In this document: one piece after another, positions 37,522-47,270 of the stretch
How the letters are laid out: every line of letters begins with the position of its first letter
Position numbering within the stretch: position 1 is the stretch's first letter
Assembly: GCF_900110685.1 (NCBI RefSeq)
Contig: NZ_FOES01000001.1
Coordinates: 124,001 to 188,000 of the forward strand
Direction of reading: 5' to 3'
DNA from: Piscibacillus halophilus
Lineage (GTDB): Bacteria > Bacillota > Bacilli > Bacillales > Alkalibacillaceae
DNA length: 64,000 nucleotides
Translations under genes and position numbers: made by a program
Notes under the pieces: generated by a model
Database searches by the model: none
What the model saw: the letters and a program-made list of their open reading frames with translations, nothing else
Told to the model about the DNA's origin: nothing

Positions 37522-37550
37522 TTGCATTTTATTGGTTATTATGGTATATT
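37522..37550 (+). promoter_or_regulatory. Probable sigma-A promoter for rimP-nusA-infB
   Basis: TTGCAT at 37522-37527 and TATATT at 37545-37550 are separated by 17 bases, and TGG directly before the -10 gives an extended -10. The start site would be near 37557, leaving a leader of about 150 bases with two strong hairpins before rimP. Confidence 0.6.
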
Positions 37551-37584
37551 TTCAATTGGTTAAGCAAAAGATACGGTAAAGTAA

Positions 37585-37617
37585 GAAAGAGTGGGTCGCC
37601 TCCCACTCTTTCGTTTT
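37585..37617 (+). terminator. Terminator-like hairpin 1 between polC and rimP
   Basis: GAAAGAGTGGG at 37585-37595 pairs perfectly with CCCACTCTTTC at 37602-37612 around a six-base loop, followed by GTTTT. It may end the polC transcript, but it also lies downstream of the candidate rimP promoter, so it could attenuate that operon. Confidence 0.7.
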
Positions 37618-37620
37618 ATC

Positions 37621-37646
37621 TTTCCCTGCTGGTTTCAGCAGGGAAA
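37621..37646 (+). promoter_or_regulatory. Second strong hairpin in the rimP leader
   Basis: TTTCCCTGCTG at 37621-37631 pairs perfectly with CAGCAGGGAAA at 37636-37646 around GTTT. Only TTTAA follows, so it is a poor terminator. It lies three bases after the first hairpin's T-run and 62 bases before the rimP start. Confidence 0.55.
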
Positions 37647-37708
37647 TTTAATGAAAAGGACATTACTTAAAATAGACAGAATGGTTTTCTATTAAAGGAG
37701 GCATTCAA

Positions 37709-38179
37709 TTGAGCAAAAAGATCGTTGAGTTAACCGAAGAATTAGTTCAACCTATTGTCGATGAGATGAATTTAGAATTAGTTGAGGTTGAATTCGTAAA
37801 AGAAGGAAATAATTACTTTTTACGCGTATATGTTGATAAAGAAGGCGGAATCGACATAGAAGAATGCGGGAAAGTAAGCGAACAACTAAGTGAAAAACTC
37901 GATGAAGCTGACCCAATAGAGCAAGCTTATTTTCTAGAAGTTTCTTCTCCTGGTGTTGAACGTCGTTTGAAGAAACGTTCTGATTTTGAACGCTTTGTTG
38001 GCTCACATATATATGTCAAAACATATGAACCTATCGATGGGAATAAAGAGTTTTATGGTGATTTGACAGCATTTGAAAACGATTTGGTCACACTAGTGAT
38101 TAAAGAGAAAACAAGAGAAAAAGAAATTCAAATCCCATATGACAAAATTGCAAAAGCCAACATAGCAGTGACATTTTAA
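37709..38179 (+). CDS. rimP: Ribosome maturation factor RimP
   Basis: RimP assists 30S subunit assembly. The 156-residue protein has the N-terminal alpha/beta domain with LELVEVEFVKEGNNYFLRVY near 25-44 and the KEGGIDIEECGKVSEQLSEK segment, then LEVSSPGVERRL near 80-91, and a C-terminal SH3-like domain. The TTG start follows AAAGGAGG. It begins the rimP-nusA-ylxR-ylxQ-infB-ylxP-rbfA-truB-ribF operon. Confidence 0.96.
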   Translation: MSKKIVELTEELVQPIVDEMNLELVEVEFVKEGNNYFLRVYVDKEGGIDIEECGKVSEQLSEKLDEADPIEQAYFLEVSSPGVERRLKKRSDFERFVGSHIYVKTYEPIDGNKEFYGDLTAFENDLVTLVIKEKTREKEIQIPYDKIAKANIAVTF

Positions 38180-38196
38180 TTGAGGAGGTAAATCAG

Positions 38197-39270
38197 TTGA
38201 GTTCGGAATTATATAGTGCCATTGAGTATTTATCTGAAGAAAAGGGAATTGACCGAGAAACATTATTAGAAGCCTTAGATGCAGCCTTGGTATCTGCTTA
38301 CAAGAAGAATTTTAATTCAAGAACAAACGTTAGAGTGGAATTAAATGAAGCAGAGGGAATGAAAGTTTTTGCCAGACTAGAAGTCGTAGATGAAGTCATG
38401 GATGATCAATTAGAAATCAGTGAAGAAGAAGCTAAAGAGCTTGATCCATCCTATGAGGTTGGAGATGTTGTTGATAAAGAAGTGACTCCTAGAGACTTTG
38501 GGCGTATTGCAGCACAGGCCGCTAAACAGGTTGTCACACAACGAGTAAGAGAAGCTGAGCGTGGTGTCATTTATAACGATTTCATCGATCGTGTTGATGA
38601 TATTATGACTGGAAAAATCCAACGAAAAGATCAGCGCTTCTTATATGTACATTTAGGAAAACTTGAGGGAAAATTGCCATTTAATGAAGTGATGCCAAAT
38701 GAATCTTATGATATTCATGATCGAATCAAGGTTTACGTCACAAGAGTTGAAAACACTGGTAAAGGACCACAAGTATTTGTCTCTAGAACTCATCCAGGTT
38801 TATTAAAACGATTATTTGAAATGGAAGTACCAGAGATTTATGAAGGAATTGTTGAAATACGTTCTGTTGCACGTGAAGCAGGAGATCGTTCTAAGATTAG
38901 TGTTTATGCTGAGGATCCTGAAGTGGATCCAGTAGGGGCTTGTGTAGGTCAACGCGGACAACGTGTTCAAACGATTGTTGATGAATTAAGAGGGGAAAAA
39001 ATAGATATCGTTCAGTGGTCAGAAGATCCGGTTGTCTATATTTCCAATGCTTTAAGCCCTTCTCAAGTTGTTGAGGTATTAGTAGATGAAGAAGAGCATG
39101 CGACAACAGTTATTGTTCCAGACCACCAATTATCTTTAGCCATTGGTAAACGTGGGCAAAATGCTAGATTGGCTGCTAAATTAACAGGGTGGAAAATCGA
39201 CATAAAGAGTGAATCAGAAGCACGGGAAGCTGGTTTATTAGACGCAGATCATGACGACTTAGACGAATAG
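38197..39270 (+). CDS. nusA: Transcription termination/antitermination factor NusA
   Basis: NusA binds RNA polymerase and stimulates pausing and intrinsic termination. The 357-residue Gram-positive form has the N-terminal polymerase-binding domain (about 1-125), an S1 domain (about 130-200) and two KH domains (about 200-345) with [20 protein letters not shown] near 243-262 and [20 protein letters not shown] near 310-330. It lacks the acidic repeats of E. coli NusA. The TTG start follows GAGGAGGT. Confidence 0.97.
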   Translation: MSSELYSAIEYLSEEKGIDRETLLEALDAALVSAYKKNFNSRTNVRVELNEAEGMKVFARLEVVDEVMDDQLEISEEEAKELDPSYEVGDVVDKEVTPRDFGRIAAQAAKQVVTQRVREAERGVIYNDFIDRVDDIMTGKIQRKDQRFLYVHLGKLEGKLPFNEVMPNESYDIHDRIKVYVTRVENTGKGPQVFVSRTHPGLLKRLFEMEVPEIYEGIVEIRSVAREAGDRSKISVYAEDPEVDPVGACVGQRGQRVQTIVDELRGEKIDIVQWSEDPVVYISNALSPSQVVEVLVDEEEHATTVIVPDHQLSLAIGKRGQNARLAAKLTGWKIDIKSESEAREAGLLDADHDDLDE

Positions 39271-39281
39271 GAGGTATGACT

Positions 39282-39548
39282 GTGGCTAAGAAGAAACAAC
39301 CGCTTAGGAAATGTGTTGTAACGCAAGAAATGCTCCCTAAAAATGAATTAATCCGTATCGTTCGTAATAAAGACGGTGAAGTTTTTGTGGATGAAACTGG
39401 GAAAATGAATGGGAGAGGCGCTTACTTAAGTAAGGATAAAACAATCATTGAAAAGGCGAAGAAATCGAATATTTTAAATAAACAATTGAATACTTCTGTT
39501 GATGAATCGATCTATCAGGAACTCCTTGATAAAGTGGGAGATTCTTAA
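39282..39548 (+). CDS. ylxR: YlxR/RnpM family RNA-binding protein
   Basis: YlxR (recently called RnpM, a modulator of RNase P in Bacillus) is an 88-residue basic protein with RKCVVTQEMLPKNELIRIVR near 8-27 and GRGAYLSKDKT near 46-56, both family hallmarks. The GTG at 39282 is preferred over the ATG at 39276, because GGAGGT at 39270-39275 touches the ATG and is six bases from the GTG. It overlaps ylxQ by one base between nusA and infB. Confidence 0.94.
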   Translation: MAKKKQPLRKCVVTQEMLPKNELIRIVRNKDGEVFVDETGKMNGRGAYLSKDKTIIEKAKKSNILNKQLNTSVDESIYQELLDKVGDS

Positions 39549-39847
39549 TGTCAAAATACTTAAACTTATTAGGCTTAGCTTTTAGAGCAAAAAAAGTAAG
39601 CTTAGGAGAAGAAAACATTATACAAGATATTCGATCAAAGCAGGCAACGTTAGTCTTAATTGCAAGTGATGCTTCAGAAAATACGAAGAAAAAATTAACG
39701 GATAAGTGCCAAAGCTATGAGGTACCATACCGTGTTGTCGGTACTAGGGATGAAATCTCCCATGCTTTAGGTAAGCACGATCGAGTAGCAGCTGCCATAA
39801 AAGACGAAGGATTTACAAAGAAATTCTTGCAATTGATTAACGATTAA
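39548..39847 (+). CDS. ylxQ: L7Ae-family K-turn-binding ribosomal protein YlxQ
   Basis: This 99-residue protein has the L7Ae/L30e fold signature, with [19 protein letters not shown] near 7-25, [16 protein letters not shown] near 34-49 and the [18 protein letters not shown] ending. B. subtilis YlxQ (RplGA) binds kink-turn RNA. It sits between ylxR and infB. The stop codon of ylxR overlaps its ATG, suggesting coupled translation. Confidence 0.94.
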   Translation: MSKYLNLLGLAFRAKKVSLGEENIIQDIRSKQATLVLIASDASENTKKKLTDKCQSYEVPYRVVGTRDEISHALGKHDRVAAAIKDEGFTKKFLQLIND

Positions 39848-39863
39848 TTACGGGGGTGAATGT

Positions 39864-42029
39864 ATGAAAAAGATGCGAGTTTATGAGTACGCTAAACAGA
39901 ACAACTTATCAAGTAAAGAAGTCATTAATCAATTAAAGGAATTAGATATTGAAGTATCTAATCATATGTCAACAATTAATGAGAATGCGAAGCGTCAGCT
40001 CGATAATAAATTAAATCATAAATCTGAAGAACAAACGAAACAAAGTAATCAAAAGCAATCATCAGATCAAAAACAATCACAGTCAAATCAAAATACTAAA
40101 CCACAACAAAATCAATCAAATCAACAAGGAAATAAAAACAAAAATCAAAAACAGCATCATAAAGGAAAGAACCAGCAACATCATAATAAAAAGCAAAAAG
40201 GTAAGCAACGAAACCAAAAGAATAATCAGAACCAGCAAAAACAACAACCTCAAAAACAAGAGGCTAAAAATAAAACTCCAGACAAAATTACTTACCAAGG
40301 TTCATTAACGGTTGGAGAATTAGCTGAGAAACTTAATAAAGAAAGTTCAGAAATTATTAAAAAGCTTATGATGTTAGGGGTTATGGCGACTAAAAACCAG
40401 AACTTAGAACCAGAATCCATTGAACTAATTTGTGAAGATTTTGGTGTTGAAGTTGAAGAAGAAGTTGTGGTTGAAGAAACAGACTTATTAAACTACATCG
40501 AAGAAGATCAGCCTGAACAACTTCAAGAGCGCCCAGCAGTAGTAACAATTATGGGTCACGTTGACCACGGTAAAACAACATTGTTAGATTCCATTCGTCA
40601 CACTAAAGTGACAGAAGGAGAGGCTGGGGGGATTACCCAACATATCGGCGCTTACCAAATCGAAACTGATGGTAAGAAAGTTACTTTCTTAGACACTCCA
40701 GGTCACGCTGCATTTACAAGCATGCGTTCACGCGGAGCTCAAGTAACGGATATTGCTATTTTAGTTGTAGCAGCTGATGATGGCGTGATGCCACAAACAG
40801 TTGAAGCCATCAACCATGCTAAAGCTGCAGAAGTACCTATTATTGTAGCTGTAAATAAAATGGATAAAGAAGGCGCCGATCCGAACCGAGTGATGCAAGA
40901 GTTAATGGAATATGAACTCGTACCAGAAGACTGGGGTGGCGAAACCATCTTTGTACCGTTATCAGCTATTCAAGGTGAAGGAATTGATGACCTTCTTGAA
41001 ATGATTAAGTTAGTAGCTGAGGTAGAAGAGGTAAAATCCAACCCTAATCGTTTAGCTGATGGTACGGTGATTGAGGCTGAGCTTGATAAAGGTCGTGGAC
41101 CTGTTGCGACATTCTTAGTACAAAATGGAACATTAAAAGTAGGTGACCCGCTTGTAGTCGGAAACACTTACGGAAAAATTCGTGCGATGACGAACGATTT
41201 GGGTAAACGGGTTAATGAAGCTGGACCTTCTACACCTGTAGAAGTCATCGGTTTACAAGATGTTCCGCAGGCTGGTGACCGTTTTGTTGTCTTTAATGAT
41301 GAGAAAAAAGCTAAGCAAATTGCTGACCTAAGAAAACAAAAAGAAATTGAATCACAACGTGAAGAATCGAGCAAAGTAAGTTTGGATGACTTATTCAAAC
41401 AAATTCAAGAAGGTGACGTTAAAGAAATCAATGTCATCGTCAAAGCTGATGTACAAGGTACGGTTGAAGCCCTTGCTTCTTCTTTACAGAAGATAGAAGT
41501 AGAGGGCGTTAACATTAAGATTATTCATACAGGTGTTGGTGCCATCACTGAATCAGATATCATATTAGCTTCTGCTTCAAATGCGGTTGTCATTGGGTTT
41601 AACGTACGTCCAGATGCTAATGCGAAGCGTACTGCTGAACAAGAAAATATTGATATTCGACTACACCGTATCATTTATAAAGTGATTGAAGAGATTGAAG
41701 CTGCTATGAAAGGTATGCTAGATCCAGAATTTGAAGAACAAGTCATCGGTCAGGCTGAAGTTAGAGAAACATTTAAGGTTTCTAAAGTTGGTACGATTGC
41801 AGGCTCATATGTAACGGAAGGTAAGATTACACGTAATTCTGGAATTCGTGTGATTCGTGATGGAGTAGTTACATTTGAAGGCGAAATCGATTCCTTAAAA
41901 CGTTATAAAGATGATGTAAAAGAAGTCCAACAAGGTTATGAATGTGGTATTACTGTTGTAAACTATAATGACCTTAAAGTTGGGGACATCATTGAAGCAT
42001 TTGTTATGAAGGAAATTGAACGTACATGA
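39864..42029 (+). CDS. infB: Translation initiation factor IF-2
   Basis: IF-2 brings initiator tRNA to the ribosome. The 721-residue protein has an N-terminal domain with [20 protein letters not shown] near 5-24, a low-complexity Gln/Asn/Lys/His-rich linker (about 58-140), a second IF2-N domain (about 146-195), the GTPase domain with GHVDHGKT at 231-238 and [11 protein letters not shown], and domains II-IV. The unusually polar, nearly acid-free linker stands out. It overlaps ylxP by four bases. Confidence 0.98.
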   Translation: MKKMRVYEYAKQNNLSSKEVINQLKELDIEVSNHMSTINENAKRQLDNKLNHKSEEQTKQSNQKQSSDQKQSQSNQNTKPQQNQSNQQGNKNKNQKQHHKGKNQQHHNKKQKGKQRNQKNNQNQQKQQPQKQEAKNKTPDKITYQGSLTVGELAEKLNKESSEIIKKLMMLGVMATKNQNLEPESIELICEDFGVEVEEEVVVEETDLLNYIEEDQPEQLQERPAVVTIMGHVDHGKTTLLDSIRHTKVTEGEAGGITQHIGAYQIETDGKKVTFLDTPGHAAFTSMRSRGAQVTDIAILVVAADDGVMPQTVEAINHAKAAEVPIIVAVNKMDKEGADPNRVMQELMEYELVPEDWGGETIFVPLSAIQGEGIDDLLEMIKLVAEVEEVKSNPNRLADGTVIEAELDKGRGPVATFLVQNGTLKVGDPLVVGNTYGKIRAMTNDLGKRVNEAGPSTPVEVIGLQDVPQAGDRFVVFNDEKKAKQIADLRKQKEIESQREESSKVSLDDLFKQIQEGDVKEINVIVKADVQGTVEALASSLQKIEVEGVNIKIIHTGVGAITESDIILASASNAVVIGFNVRPDANAKRTAEQENIDIRLHRIIYKVIEEIEAAMKGMLDPEFEEQVIGQAEVRETFKVSKVGTIAGSYVTEGKITRNSGIRVIRDGVVTFEGEIDSLKRYKDDVKEVQQGYECGITVVNYNDLKVGDIIEAFVMKEIERT

Positions 42030-42304
42030 TTGGATATGTTTATGTAGAATGTATGCTTTATGATGTCCATTCATTAAAAGAAAAACGTTCTATTATTAAA
42101 CAAACCATTCATCAAACTCAACATAAATTTAACATTAGTATTACTGAAATGGACTTTCACGACCTTTGGCAGCGGTGTGCATTTGGGATTGCTGCTGTTG
42201 CTAAAGAGAAAGTCATGGCAGAAAAAACATTACAAGAGGTCGTTCGTACTATCGATCAACGAACGGATTTAGAAGTCACTATCGTAGAATACGAGTGGCT
42301 TTAA
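42026..42304 (+). CDS. ylxP: YlxP family (DUF503) protein
   Basis: This 92-residue protein has the DUF503 pattern, beginning [20 protein letters not shown] with [20 protein letters not shown] in the middle. Function is unknown; conservation of position between infB and rbfA suggests a role in translation or ribosome assembly. The ATG overlaps the infB stop (ATGA), so its translation is probably coupled to infB. Confidence 0.92.
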   Translation: MIGYVYVECMLYDVHSLKEKRSIIKQTIHQTQHKFNISITEMDFHDLWQRCAFGIAAVAKEKVMAEKTLQEVVRTIDQRTDLEVTIVEYEWL

Positions 42305-42328
42305 CCTCTAGCTTTTGAGGTGATTAAC

Positions 42329-42676
42329 GTGAGTAATATTCGTTCAAATCGTGTAGCTGAACAAATGAAAAAAGAACTTGGTGATATTTTATCCCGTAAA
42401 ATAAAAGACCCAAGAGTTGGATTTGTAACAGTTACGGATGTTCAAGTATCCGGTGATTTACAACAAGCTAAAGTATTTATCTCCATTTTTGGTGATGAAC
42501 AACAAAAGGAAGATACTTTAGTTGGTTTAGCGAAGTCTAAAGGATTCATTCGATCTGAAATTGGTAACCGTATTAGACTTCGAAAAGTCCCTGAGTTATC
42601 ATTCGAAATTGATGAAACGATTGAATATGGTAATAAGATTGAACGAATCATTCATGATTTAAATGAAGATCATTAA
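42329..42676 (+). CDS. rbfA: Ribosome-binding factor A
   Basis: RbfA matures the 16S rRNA 5' end in 30S assembly. The 115-residue KH-like protein contains [20 protein letters not shown] near 5-24, [20 protein letters not shown] near 26-45, and [18 protein letters not shown] near 86-103. The GTG at 42329 has GAGGTG six bases upstream; the in-frame GTG at 42320 overlaps that site. It follows ylxP and precedes truB. Confidence 0.96.
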   Translation: MSNIRSNRVAEQMKKELGDILSRKIKDPRVGFVTVTDVQVSGDLQQAKVFISIFGDEQQKEDTLVGLAKSKGFIRSEIGNRIRLRKVPELSFEIDETIEYGNKIERIIHDLNEDH

Positions 42677-42679
42677 TTT

Positions 42680-42712
42680 CTAGAAGGATAGACAAATTGT
42701 CTATCCTTTTAG
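42680..42712 (+). other. Strong hairpin between rbfA and truB
   Basis: CTAGAAGGATAGAC and GTCTATCCTTTTAG form a 14-base-pair stem with one G-T pair around AAATT. Only TTTTA ends it, so it is at best a weak terminator; it may be a processing or partial-termination site dividing the operon. Confidence 0.55.
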
Positions 42713-42741
42713 ATTGTAATAACGGTTTAGGAGGTGACACA

Positions 42742-43638
42742 ATGGATGGTGTCATACCACTAAATAAACCTAAAGGGATGACTTCGCATGATTGTGTCAA
42801 TAGAATCAGGCGTTTATTAAAAACGAAAAAAGTAGGACACACGGGAACGTTGGACCCAGATGCAGAAGGTGTTTTACCGATTTGTGTAGGTAAAGCAACC
42901 AAAATTGCATCGCTTTTAACAGGTCAGACTAAAGAATATGTAGCTGAAATTTCATTAGGTACCTTAACAACGACTGAAGACCATAGTGGAGAGATAGTGA
43001 AGAAAGAAGCAGTAAGCTCAACTCTCGAAATTGAAACATGTGAAGATATTCTATCAAAATTCCTTGGGACAATTGAACAAACTCCACCTATGTATTCAGC
43101 TGTAAAGGTTAATGGGAAGAAGCTATATGAATACGCTAGAGAAGGCATCGTAATTGAACGACCAAGTCGAGAGATACAAATTCATTCAATAAAGATGTTA
43201 TCAAATGAGATAACTTGGTATAATGATTATGATGTACGTTTTAGATTTAAGGTATCTTGTTCAAGTGGCACTTATATTCGTACTCTATGTGTAGATATTG
43301 GTCAGGGTTTAGGTTTTCCAGCTCATATGAGTGATCTTAAAAGAACTAAAGTTGGAAATTTTGATTTAAAAGACACTTATACATTTCAGGACCTTGAAAC
43401 AGCTCTTAATAATGATGATTTACCGTTCATTAATATGGCTGATGCATTAACCATCCCGTCTTTATATGTAACAGATGAAGAAGCAAAACGATATCATCAC
43501 GGACAAGTATTAGATCAACCTGATAACCAATGTTACTCATCATTATTTAAAGTTGTGGATGAGTCTAATCATTTAATAGCCATTTATCAAGCACATCCTT
43601 CGAAAAGAGGTAAGGTGAAGCCATTTAAAGTATTTTAA
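42742..43638 (+). CDS. truB: tRNA pseudouridine-55 synthase TruB
   Basis: TruB makes pseudouridine 55 in the T-loop of tRNAs. The 298-residue protein starts MDGVIPLNKPKGMTSHD and has the catalytic Asp38 in GHTGTLDPDAEGVLP, with a C-terminal PUA-type domain. The ATG at 42742 has GGAGGTGA upstream; an in-frame ATG at 42697 falls within the preceding hairpin and would add an unlikely extension. Confidence 0.96.
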   Translation: MDGVIPLNKPKGMTSHDCVNRIRRLLKTKKVGHTGTLDPDAEGVLPICVGKATKIASLLTGQTKEYVAEISLGTLTTTEDHSGEIVKKEAVSSTLEIETCEDILSKFLGTIEQTPPMYSAVKVNGKKLYEYAREGIVIERPSREIQIHSIKMLSNEITWYNDYDVRFRFKVSCSSGTYIRTLCVDIGQGLGFPAHMSDLKRTKVGNFDLKDTYTFQDLETALNNDDLPFINMADALTIPSLYVTDEEAKRYHHGQVLDQPDNQCYSSLFKVVDESNHLIAIYQAHPSKRGKVKPFKVF

Positions 43639-43659
43639 AGATAAAAAGTTGGTGAAAGT

Positions 43660-44601
43660 ATGCAAATCGTTCATTTAAATTATCCAAGTCAATATCAAAT
43701 GGACTTAGATCCGACTAGTGTAGCAGTCGGTTATTTTGATGGCGTACATAAAGGGCATCAAGAGGTCATTCAAGAAGCCATTAATGAAGCGGAGCAACGA
43801 AAAATAAAAAGTGCTGTTATGACATTTAATCCACATCCAATCACCGTGATTAAAAAAGCTCCATTAAAAGATTTCTTAATCACAAGTCTTGATGAAAAAG
43901 TTAACATTCTTAAGGATATGAACGTAGATTATTTATTTGTGGTCACATTTAATCATGATTTAGCTAAATTATCACCTGAGGAGTTTGTAAATAAATTTTT
44001 TATCGAGATGAATGTTAAACATGTAGTCGGAGGGTTTGATTTTTCATTTGGCCATAAAGGTGCTGGAAAGATTCAGTATATGGATGACTATTCAAATGGT
44101 CAGTTAACGTATTCCGTTGTCGATAAAGTTACTTATGAAGGAGAAAAGGTGAGCTCCACACGAGTAAGAGATTTATTAACAGAAGGGAATATGTCGTTAG
44201 TCAGCAAACTATTAGGACGACCATTTACATTAACGGCTAAGGTTGTACATGGTGAAAAAAGAGGTAGGGAAATTGGGTATCCGACTGCCAATCTAGATGT
44301 TGATTCAAGTCATAAACTACCAAAAATTGGAGTCTATGCTGTAAAAGTATATGTGAATCAGCAACCTTACTATGGAATGGCGAATATTGGTTACAACCCG
44401 ACATTTACAGATGACGTAGAACGGCCACTTGTAGAAGTTCACATCTTTGATTTTAACCAATCTATTTACAATGAAACAATTGAAGTTGAGTTTCATCATT
44501 ACATCAGACCCGAAGAAAAATTCAATAATGTTGAAGAGCTCATTGAGTACATGAAACAAGATGAGGCACAGACTAAAAATTTCTTTAAAATTCAAAGGTG
44601 A
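43660..44601 (+). CDS. ribF: Bifunctional riboflavin kinase / FAD synthetase
   Basis: RibF (RibC in B. subtilis) converts riboflavin to FMN and FMN to FAD. The 313-residue protein has an N-terminal nucleotidyltransferase domain with VAVGYFDGVHKGHQEVI near 22-38 and VGGFDFSFGHKGAG near 126-139, STRVRDLLTEGN near 167-178, and a C-terminal flavokinase domain with GREIGYPTANLDV near 205-217. No FMN riboswitch is seen upstream. It ends the rimP operon. Confidence 0.97.
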   Translation: MQIVHLNYPSQYQMDLDPTSVAVGYFDGVHKGHQEVIQEAINEAEQRKIKSAVMTFNPHPITVIKKAPLKDFLITSLDEKVNILKDMNVDYLFVVTFNHDLAKLSPEEFVNKFFIEMNVKHVVGGFDFSFGHKGAGKIQYMDDYSNGQLTYSVVDKVTYEGEKVSSTRVRDLLTEGNMSLVSKLLGRPFTLTAKVVHGEKRGREIGYPTANLDVDSSHKLPKIGVYAVKVYVNQQPYYGMANIGYNPTFTDDVERPLVEVHIFDFNQSIYNETIEVEFHHYIRPEEKFNNVEELIEYMKQDEAQTKNFFKIQR

Positions 44602-44607
44602 AATGAC

Positions 44608-44636
44608 TTGCATTTTTAGTAAAAAAAATGTATCGT
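44608..44636 (+). promoter_or_regulatory. Probable sigma-A promoter for rpsO
   Basis: TTGCAT at 44608-44613 and TATCGT at 44631-44636 are separated by 17 bases. The expected start site near 44643 gives a leader of about 84 bases before rpsO. Confidence 0.5.
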
Positions 44637-44642
44637 AGTAAT

Positions 44643-44726
44643 GTAATTAATCAACCTTATTCTTGGCACAACGATTCACCGACGTTTGCGAGGAGTGAGG
44701 GGATCAAAAATAGGAGGTGTAACAGG
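44643..44726 (+). promoter_or_regulatory. Probable ribosomal protein S15 leader
   Basis: The leader contains TTGGCACAACGATTCACC, CGTTTGCGAGGAGTGAGG and GGATC, which allow a short multi-stem fold (ATTCAC with GTGAG, and a GAT/ATC closing pair) next to the ribosome site TAGGAGGTG. This resembles S15-binding leaders described before rpsO in Bacillaceae, where S15 represses its own synthesis. The match is from memory and by eye. Confidence 0.5.
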
Positions 44727-44996
44727 ATGGCAATTTCACAAGAACGCAAACAAGAATTAATCAGTGAGTTCAAAACTCATGATAACGACACTGGTTCACC
44801 AGAAGTACAAGTAGCTATCCTAACTGAGCAAATCAACACGTTAAACGATCATTTACGTGAGCACAAGAAAGACCATCACTCACGTCGTGGATTGATGAAA
44901 ATGGTAGGTAGACGTCGTCATTTATTAAACTATTTACGTAATAAAGACGTCCAACGCTATCGTGACTTAGTTAACAAATTAGGACTACGTAGATAA
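44727..44996 (+). CDS. rpsO: 30S ribosomal protein S15
   Basis: S15 binds 16S rRNA early in assembly. The 89-residue protein has the signature [19 protein letters not shown] near 18-36 and [19 protein letters not shown]-like helix starting at DHHSRRGL near 48-55. The ATG at 44727 is chosen because AGGAGGTG precedes it; an open frame extends back to 44628 but that part is the leader RNA. It is followed by a clear terminator. Confidence 0.98.
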   Translation: MAISQERKQELISEFKTHDNDTGSPEVQVAILTEQINTLNDHLREHKKDHHSRRGLMKMVGRRRHLLNYLRNKDVQRYRDLVNKLGLRR

Positions 44997-44998
44997 AC

Positions 44999-45029
44999 GA
45001 AAAAGCGGGGGAATACCCGCTTTTTCTTT
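44999..45029 (+). terminator. Intrinsic terminator after rpsO
   Basis: AAAAAGCGGG at 45000-45009 pairs with CCCGCTTTTT at 45016-45025 around GGAATA, followed by CTTTA. It ends rpsO transcripts or partly separates rpsO from pnp. Confidence 0.85.
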
Positions 45030-45072
45030 ACTTTTACATAGTTTTACAGTTTTGAGAGGGGTATTCAACAAT

Positions 45073-47184
45073 ATGTCCAATGAGATGAAATCTTTTTCCA
45101 TTGATATTGCAGGCAGAACTCTGACTTTTGAAGTAGGAGAAGTCGCTAAGCAGGCTAATGGAGCTGCTATGGTTCGTTATGGAGATACATCTGTACTAGT
45201 TGCAGCAACAGCTTCAAAAGAACCAAAGGATCTTCCATTTTTTCCATTAACTATTAATTATGAAGAGAGACTTTATGCAGTTGGTAAGATTCCTGGAGGC
45301 TTTATTAAAAGAGAAGGTAAACCAAGTGATAAAGCGGTTCTTTCTTCAAGATTAATTGACCGTCCAATCCGTCCATTATTCCCTGACGGTTTTCGTAATG
45401 AAGTACAAGTGATTAGTACCGTAATGAGTGTTGATCAAGACTGCTCTTCTGAAATTGCTGCTATGATTGGTTCTTCATTAGCTCTATCTATTTCAGATAT
45501 TCCGTTTGATGGACCGATTGCTGGAGTCCATGTTGGCCGAGTTAATGGGGAATTTATTATTAACCCTACAGTTGAACAAGCAAAAGAAAGTGATATTGAT
45601 TTAACTGTAGCAGGTACTAAGGATGCCATTAATATGGTTGAAGCAGGGGCAGATGAAGTACCGGAAGATGTTATGTTAGAAGCGATTATGTTTGGTCATG
45701 AAGAGATTAAACGAATTGTCGCTTTCCAAGAAGAAGTTGTTCGAGAAGTCGGTAAAGAAAAGATGGAAGTTCAGCTATTCACACCTGATGAAGAAGTTGT
45801 TCAAGAAGTTAGTAAAATAGCTAAAGAAAAGATAGTCAAAGCTATTCAAACGTTCGATAAACAAGAACGTGAAGAGAATATTGATGCGGTCAAAACAGAA
45901 ATCGTAGAAAAATATGAAGCGGAAGAAGTAGAAGAAGACTATATTTCTCAAGTTAAAACGGTCTTAGATCAACTAGTTAAAGGTGAAGTAAGACGATTAA
46001 TAACTGAGGAAAAAGTACGTCCAGATGGCCGTAAAGTAGATGAAATTAGACCGTTATCTTCTAAAACAAATGTACTACCACGTACGCATGGGTCAGCGAT
46101 GTTTACTCGTGGACAAACACAAGCTCTAAGCATTTGTACACTTGGTGCTTTAGGTGATGTACAAGTATTAGACGGATTAGATTTAGAAGAAGAAAAACGT
46201 TTTATGCATCATTATAACTTCCCGCAATATAGTGTTGGAGAGACAGGACCAATCCGTGGACCTGGTCGCCGTGAAATTGGTCATGGAGCATTAGGTGAGC
46301 GTGCATTAGATCCAATTATCCCAAGTGAAAAAGACTTTCCTTATACAATTCGAGTCGTATCAGAAATATTAGAATCGAATGGTTCTACATCACAGGCAAG
46401 TATTTGTGCAAGTACAATGGCCATGATGGATGCTGGTGTACCAATTAAAGCTCCTGTTGCTGGTATTGCGATGGGATTAGTAAAATCAGGTGAAAAATAC
46501 ACCGTATTAACCGACATTCAAGGCATGGAAGATGCACTAGGTGATATGGACTTTAAAGTAGCTGGAACTTCTAAAGGTGTAACAGCACTTCAAATGGATA
46601 TTAAAGTGGATGGTTTATCTAGAGAGATTCTAGATGAAGCGTTATCCCAAGCTAAAAATGGCCGTATGGATATCTTAGAACATATGATGCAAACAATCTC
46701 ACAGCCTAGAGAAGAACTATCTGAATATGCTCCTAAGATTGAATCAATTGCAATTAACCCTGATAAGATCAGAGATGTCATTGGTCCAAGTGGTAAGCAA
46801 ATAAATAAAATTATTGAAGAAACCGATGTGAAAATCGACATTGAACAAGATGGTACAATCTTTATTTCATCTCCAGACCGTAGCAAAATCGCTAAAGCGA
46901 AACAAATCATTGAAGATTTAGTTCGTGAAGTAGAGGTCGGACAGATTTATCTAGGTAAGGTTAAACGGATTGAGAAGTTTGGTGCATTTGTCGAATTGTT
47001 TAGTGGTAAAGATGGTTTAGTTCACATTAGTGAATTAGATGTAAAACACGTTAAAAATGTCACAGATGTCGCTAATATTGGTGACGAAATGCTTGTAAAA
47101 GTTAAAGAAATCGATCGTCAAGGAAGAGTTAACTTATCTAGAAAAGCAGCACTTCAAGAACAAGAAGCTAAAGAAAGTCAGTAG
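45073..47184 (+). CDS. pnp: Polynucleotide phosphorylase
   Basis: PNPase degrades RNA 3' to 5' using phosphate. The 703-residue protein has two RNase PH domains (first with [20 protein letters not shown] near 64-83, second with [13 protein letters not shown] near 400-412), an all-helical linker, a KH domain with [16 protein letters not shown] near 559-574, and a C-terminal S1 domain with [20 protein letters not shown]. The ATG at 45073 has GAGAGGGG upstream; the in-frame TTG at 45052 overlaps it. Confidence 0.97.
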   Translation: MSNEMKSFSIDIAGRTLTFEVGEVAKQANGAAMVRYGDTSVLVAATASKEPKDLPFFPLTINYEERLYAVGKIPGGFIKREGKPSDKAVLSSRLIDRPIRPLFPDGFRNEVQVISTVMSVDQDCSSEIAAMIGSSLALSISDIPFDGPIAGVHVGRVNGEFIINPTVEQAKESDIDLTVAGTKDAINMVEAGADEVPEDVMLEAIMFGHEEIKRIVAFQEEVVREVGKEKMEVQLFTPDEEVVQEVSKIAKEKIVKAIQTFDKQEREENIDAVKTEIVEKYEAEEVEEDYISQVKTVLDQLVKGEVRRLITEEKVRPDGRKVDEIRPLSSKTNVLPRTHGSAMFTRGQTQALSICTLGALGDVQVLDGLDLEEEKRFMHHYNFPQYSVGETGPIRGPGRREIGHGALGERALDPIIPSEKDFPYTIRVVSEILESNGSTSQASICASTMAMMDAGVPIKAPVAGIAMGLVKSGEKYTVLTDIQGMEDALGDMDFKVAGTSKGVTALQMDIKVDGLSREILDEALSQAKNGRMDILEHMMQTISQPREELSEYAPKIESIAINPDKIRDVIGPSGKQINKIIEETDVKIDIEQDGTIFISSPDRSKIAKAKQIIEDLVREVEVGQIYLGKVKRIEKFGAFVELFSGKDGLVHISELDVKHVKNVTDVANIGDEMLVKVKEIDRQGRVNLSRKAALQEQEAKESQ

Positions 47185-47188
47185 GTAT

Positions 47189-47215
47189 AGAGCTGGTTTT
47201 GCCAGTTCTTTTTTC
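47189..47215 (+). terminator. Intrinsic terminator after pnp (first)
   Basis: AGAGCTGG pairs with CCAGTTCT, including a G-T pair, around TTTTG, followed by six T residues. Confidence 0.75.
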
Positions 47216-47241
47216 CTGTTTAGCGGATAAAATTTTTACGA

Positions 47242-47270
47242 GGCTTGGCGGGAGCCAAGTTTTTCTTTTC
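47242..47270 (+). terminator. Intrinsic terminator after pnp (second)
   Basis: CTTGGC at 47244-47249 pairs perfectly with GCCAAG at 47254-47259 around GGGA, followed by TTTTTCTTTTC. It is a tandem terminator about 30 bases after the first. Confidence 0.75.

Noticed and set aside
43639-43659. FMN riboswitch before ribF
   Set aside because: The gap before ribF is about 20 bases and cannot hold an aptamer.
44628-44726. N-terminal extension of rpsO
   Set aside because: The in-frame stretch upstream of 44727 is the leader RNA; the strong AGGAGGTG site and the known S15 N-terminus support the ATG at 44727.
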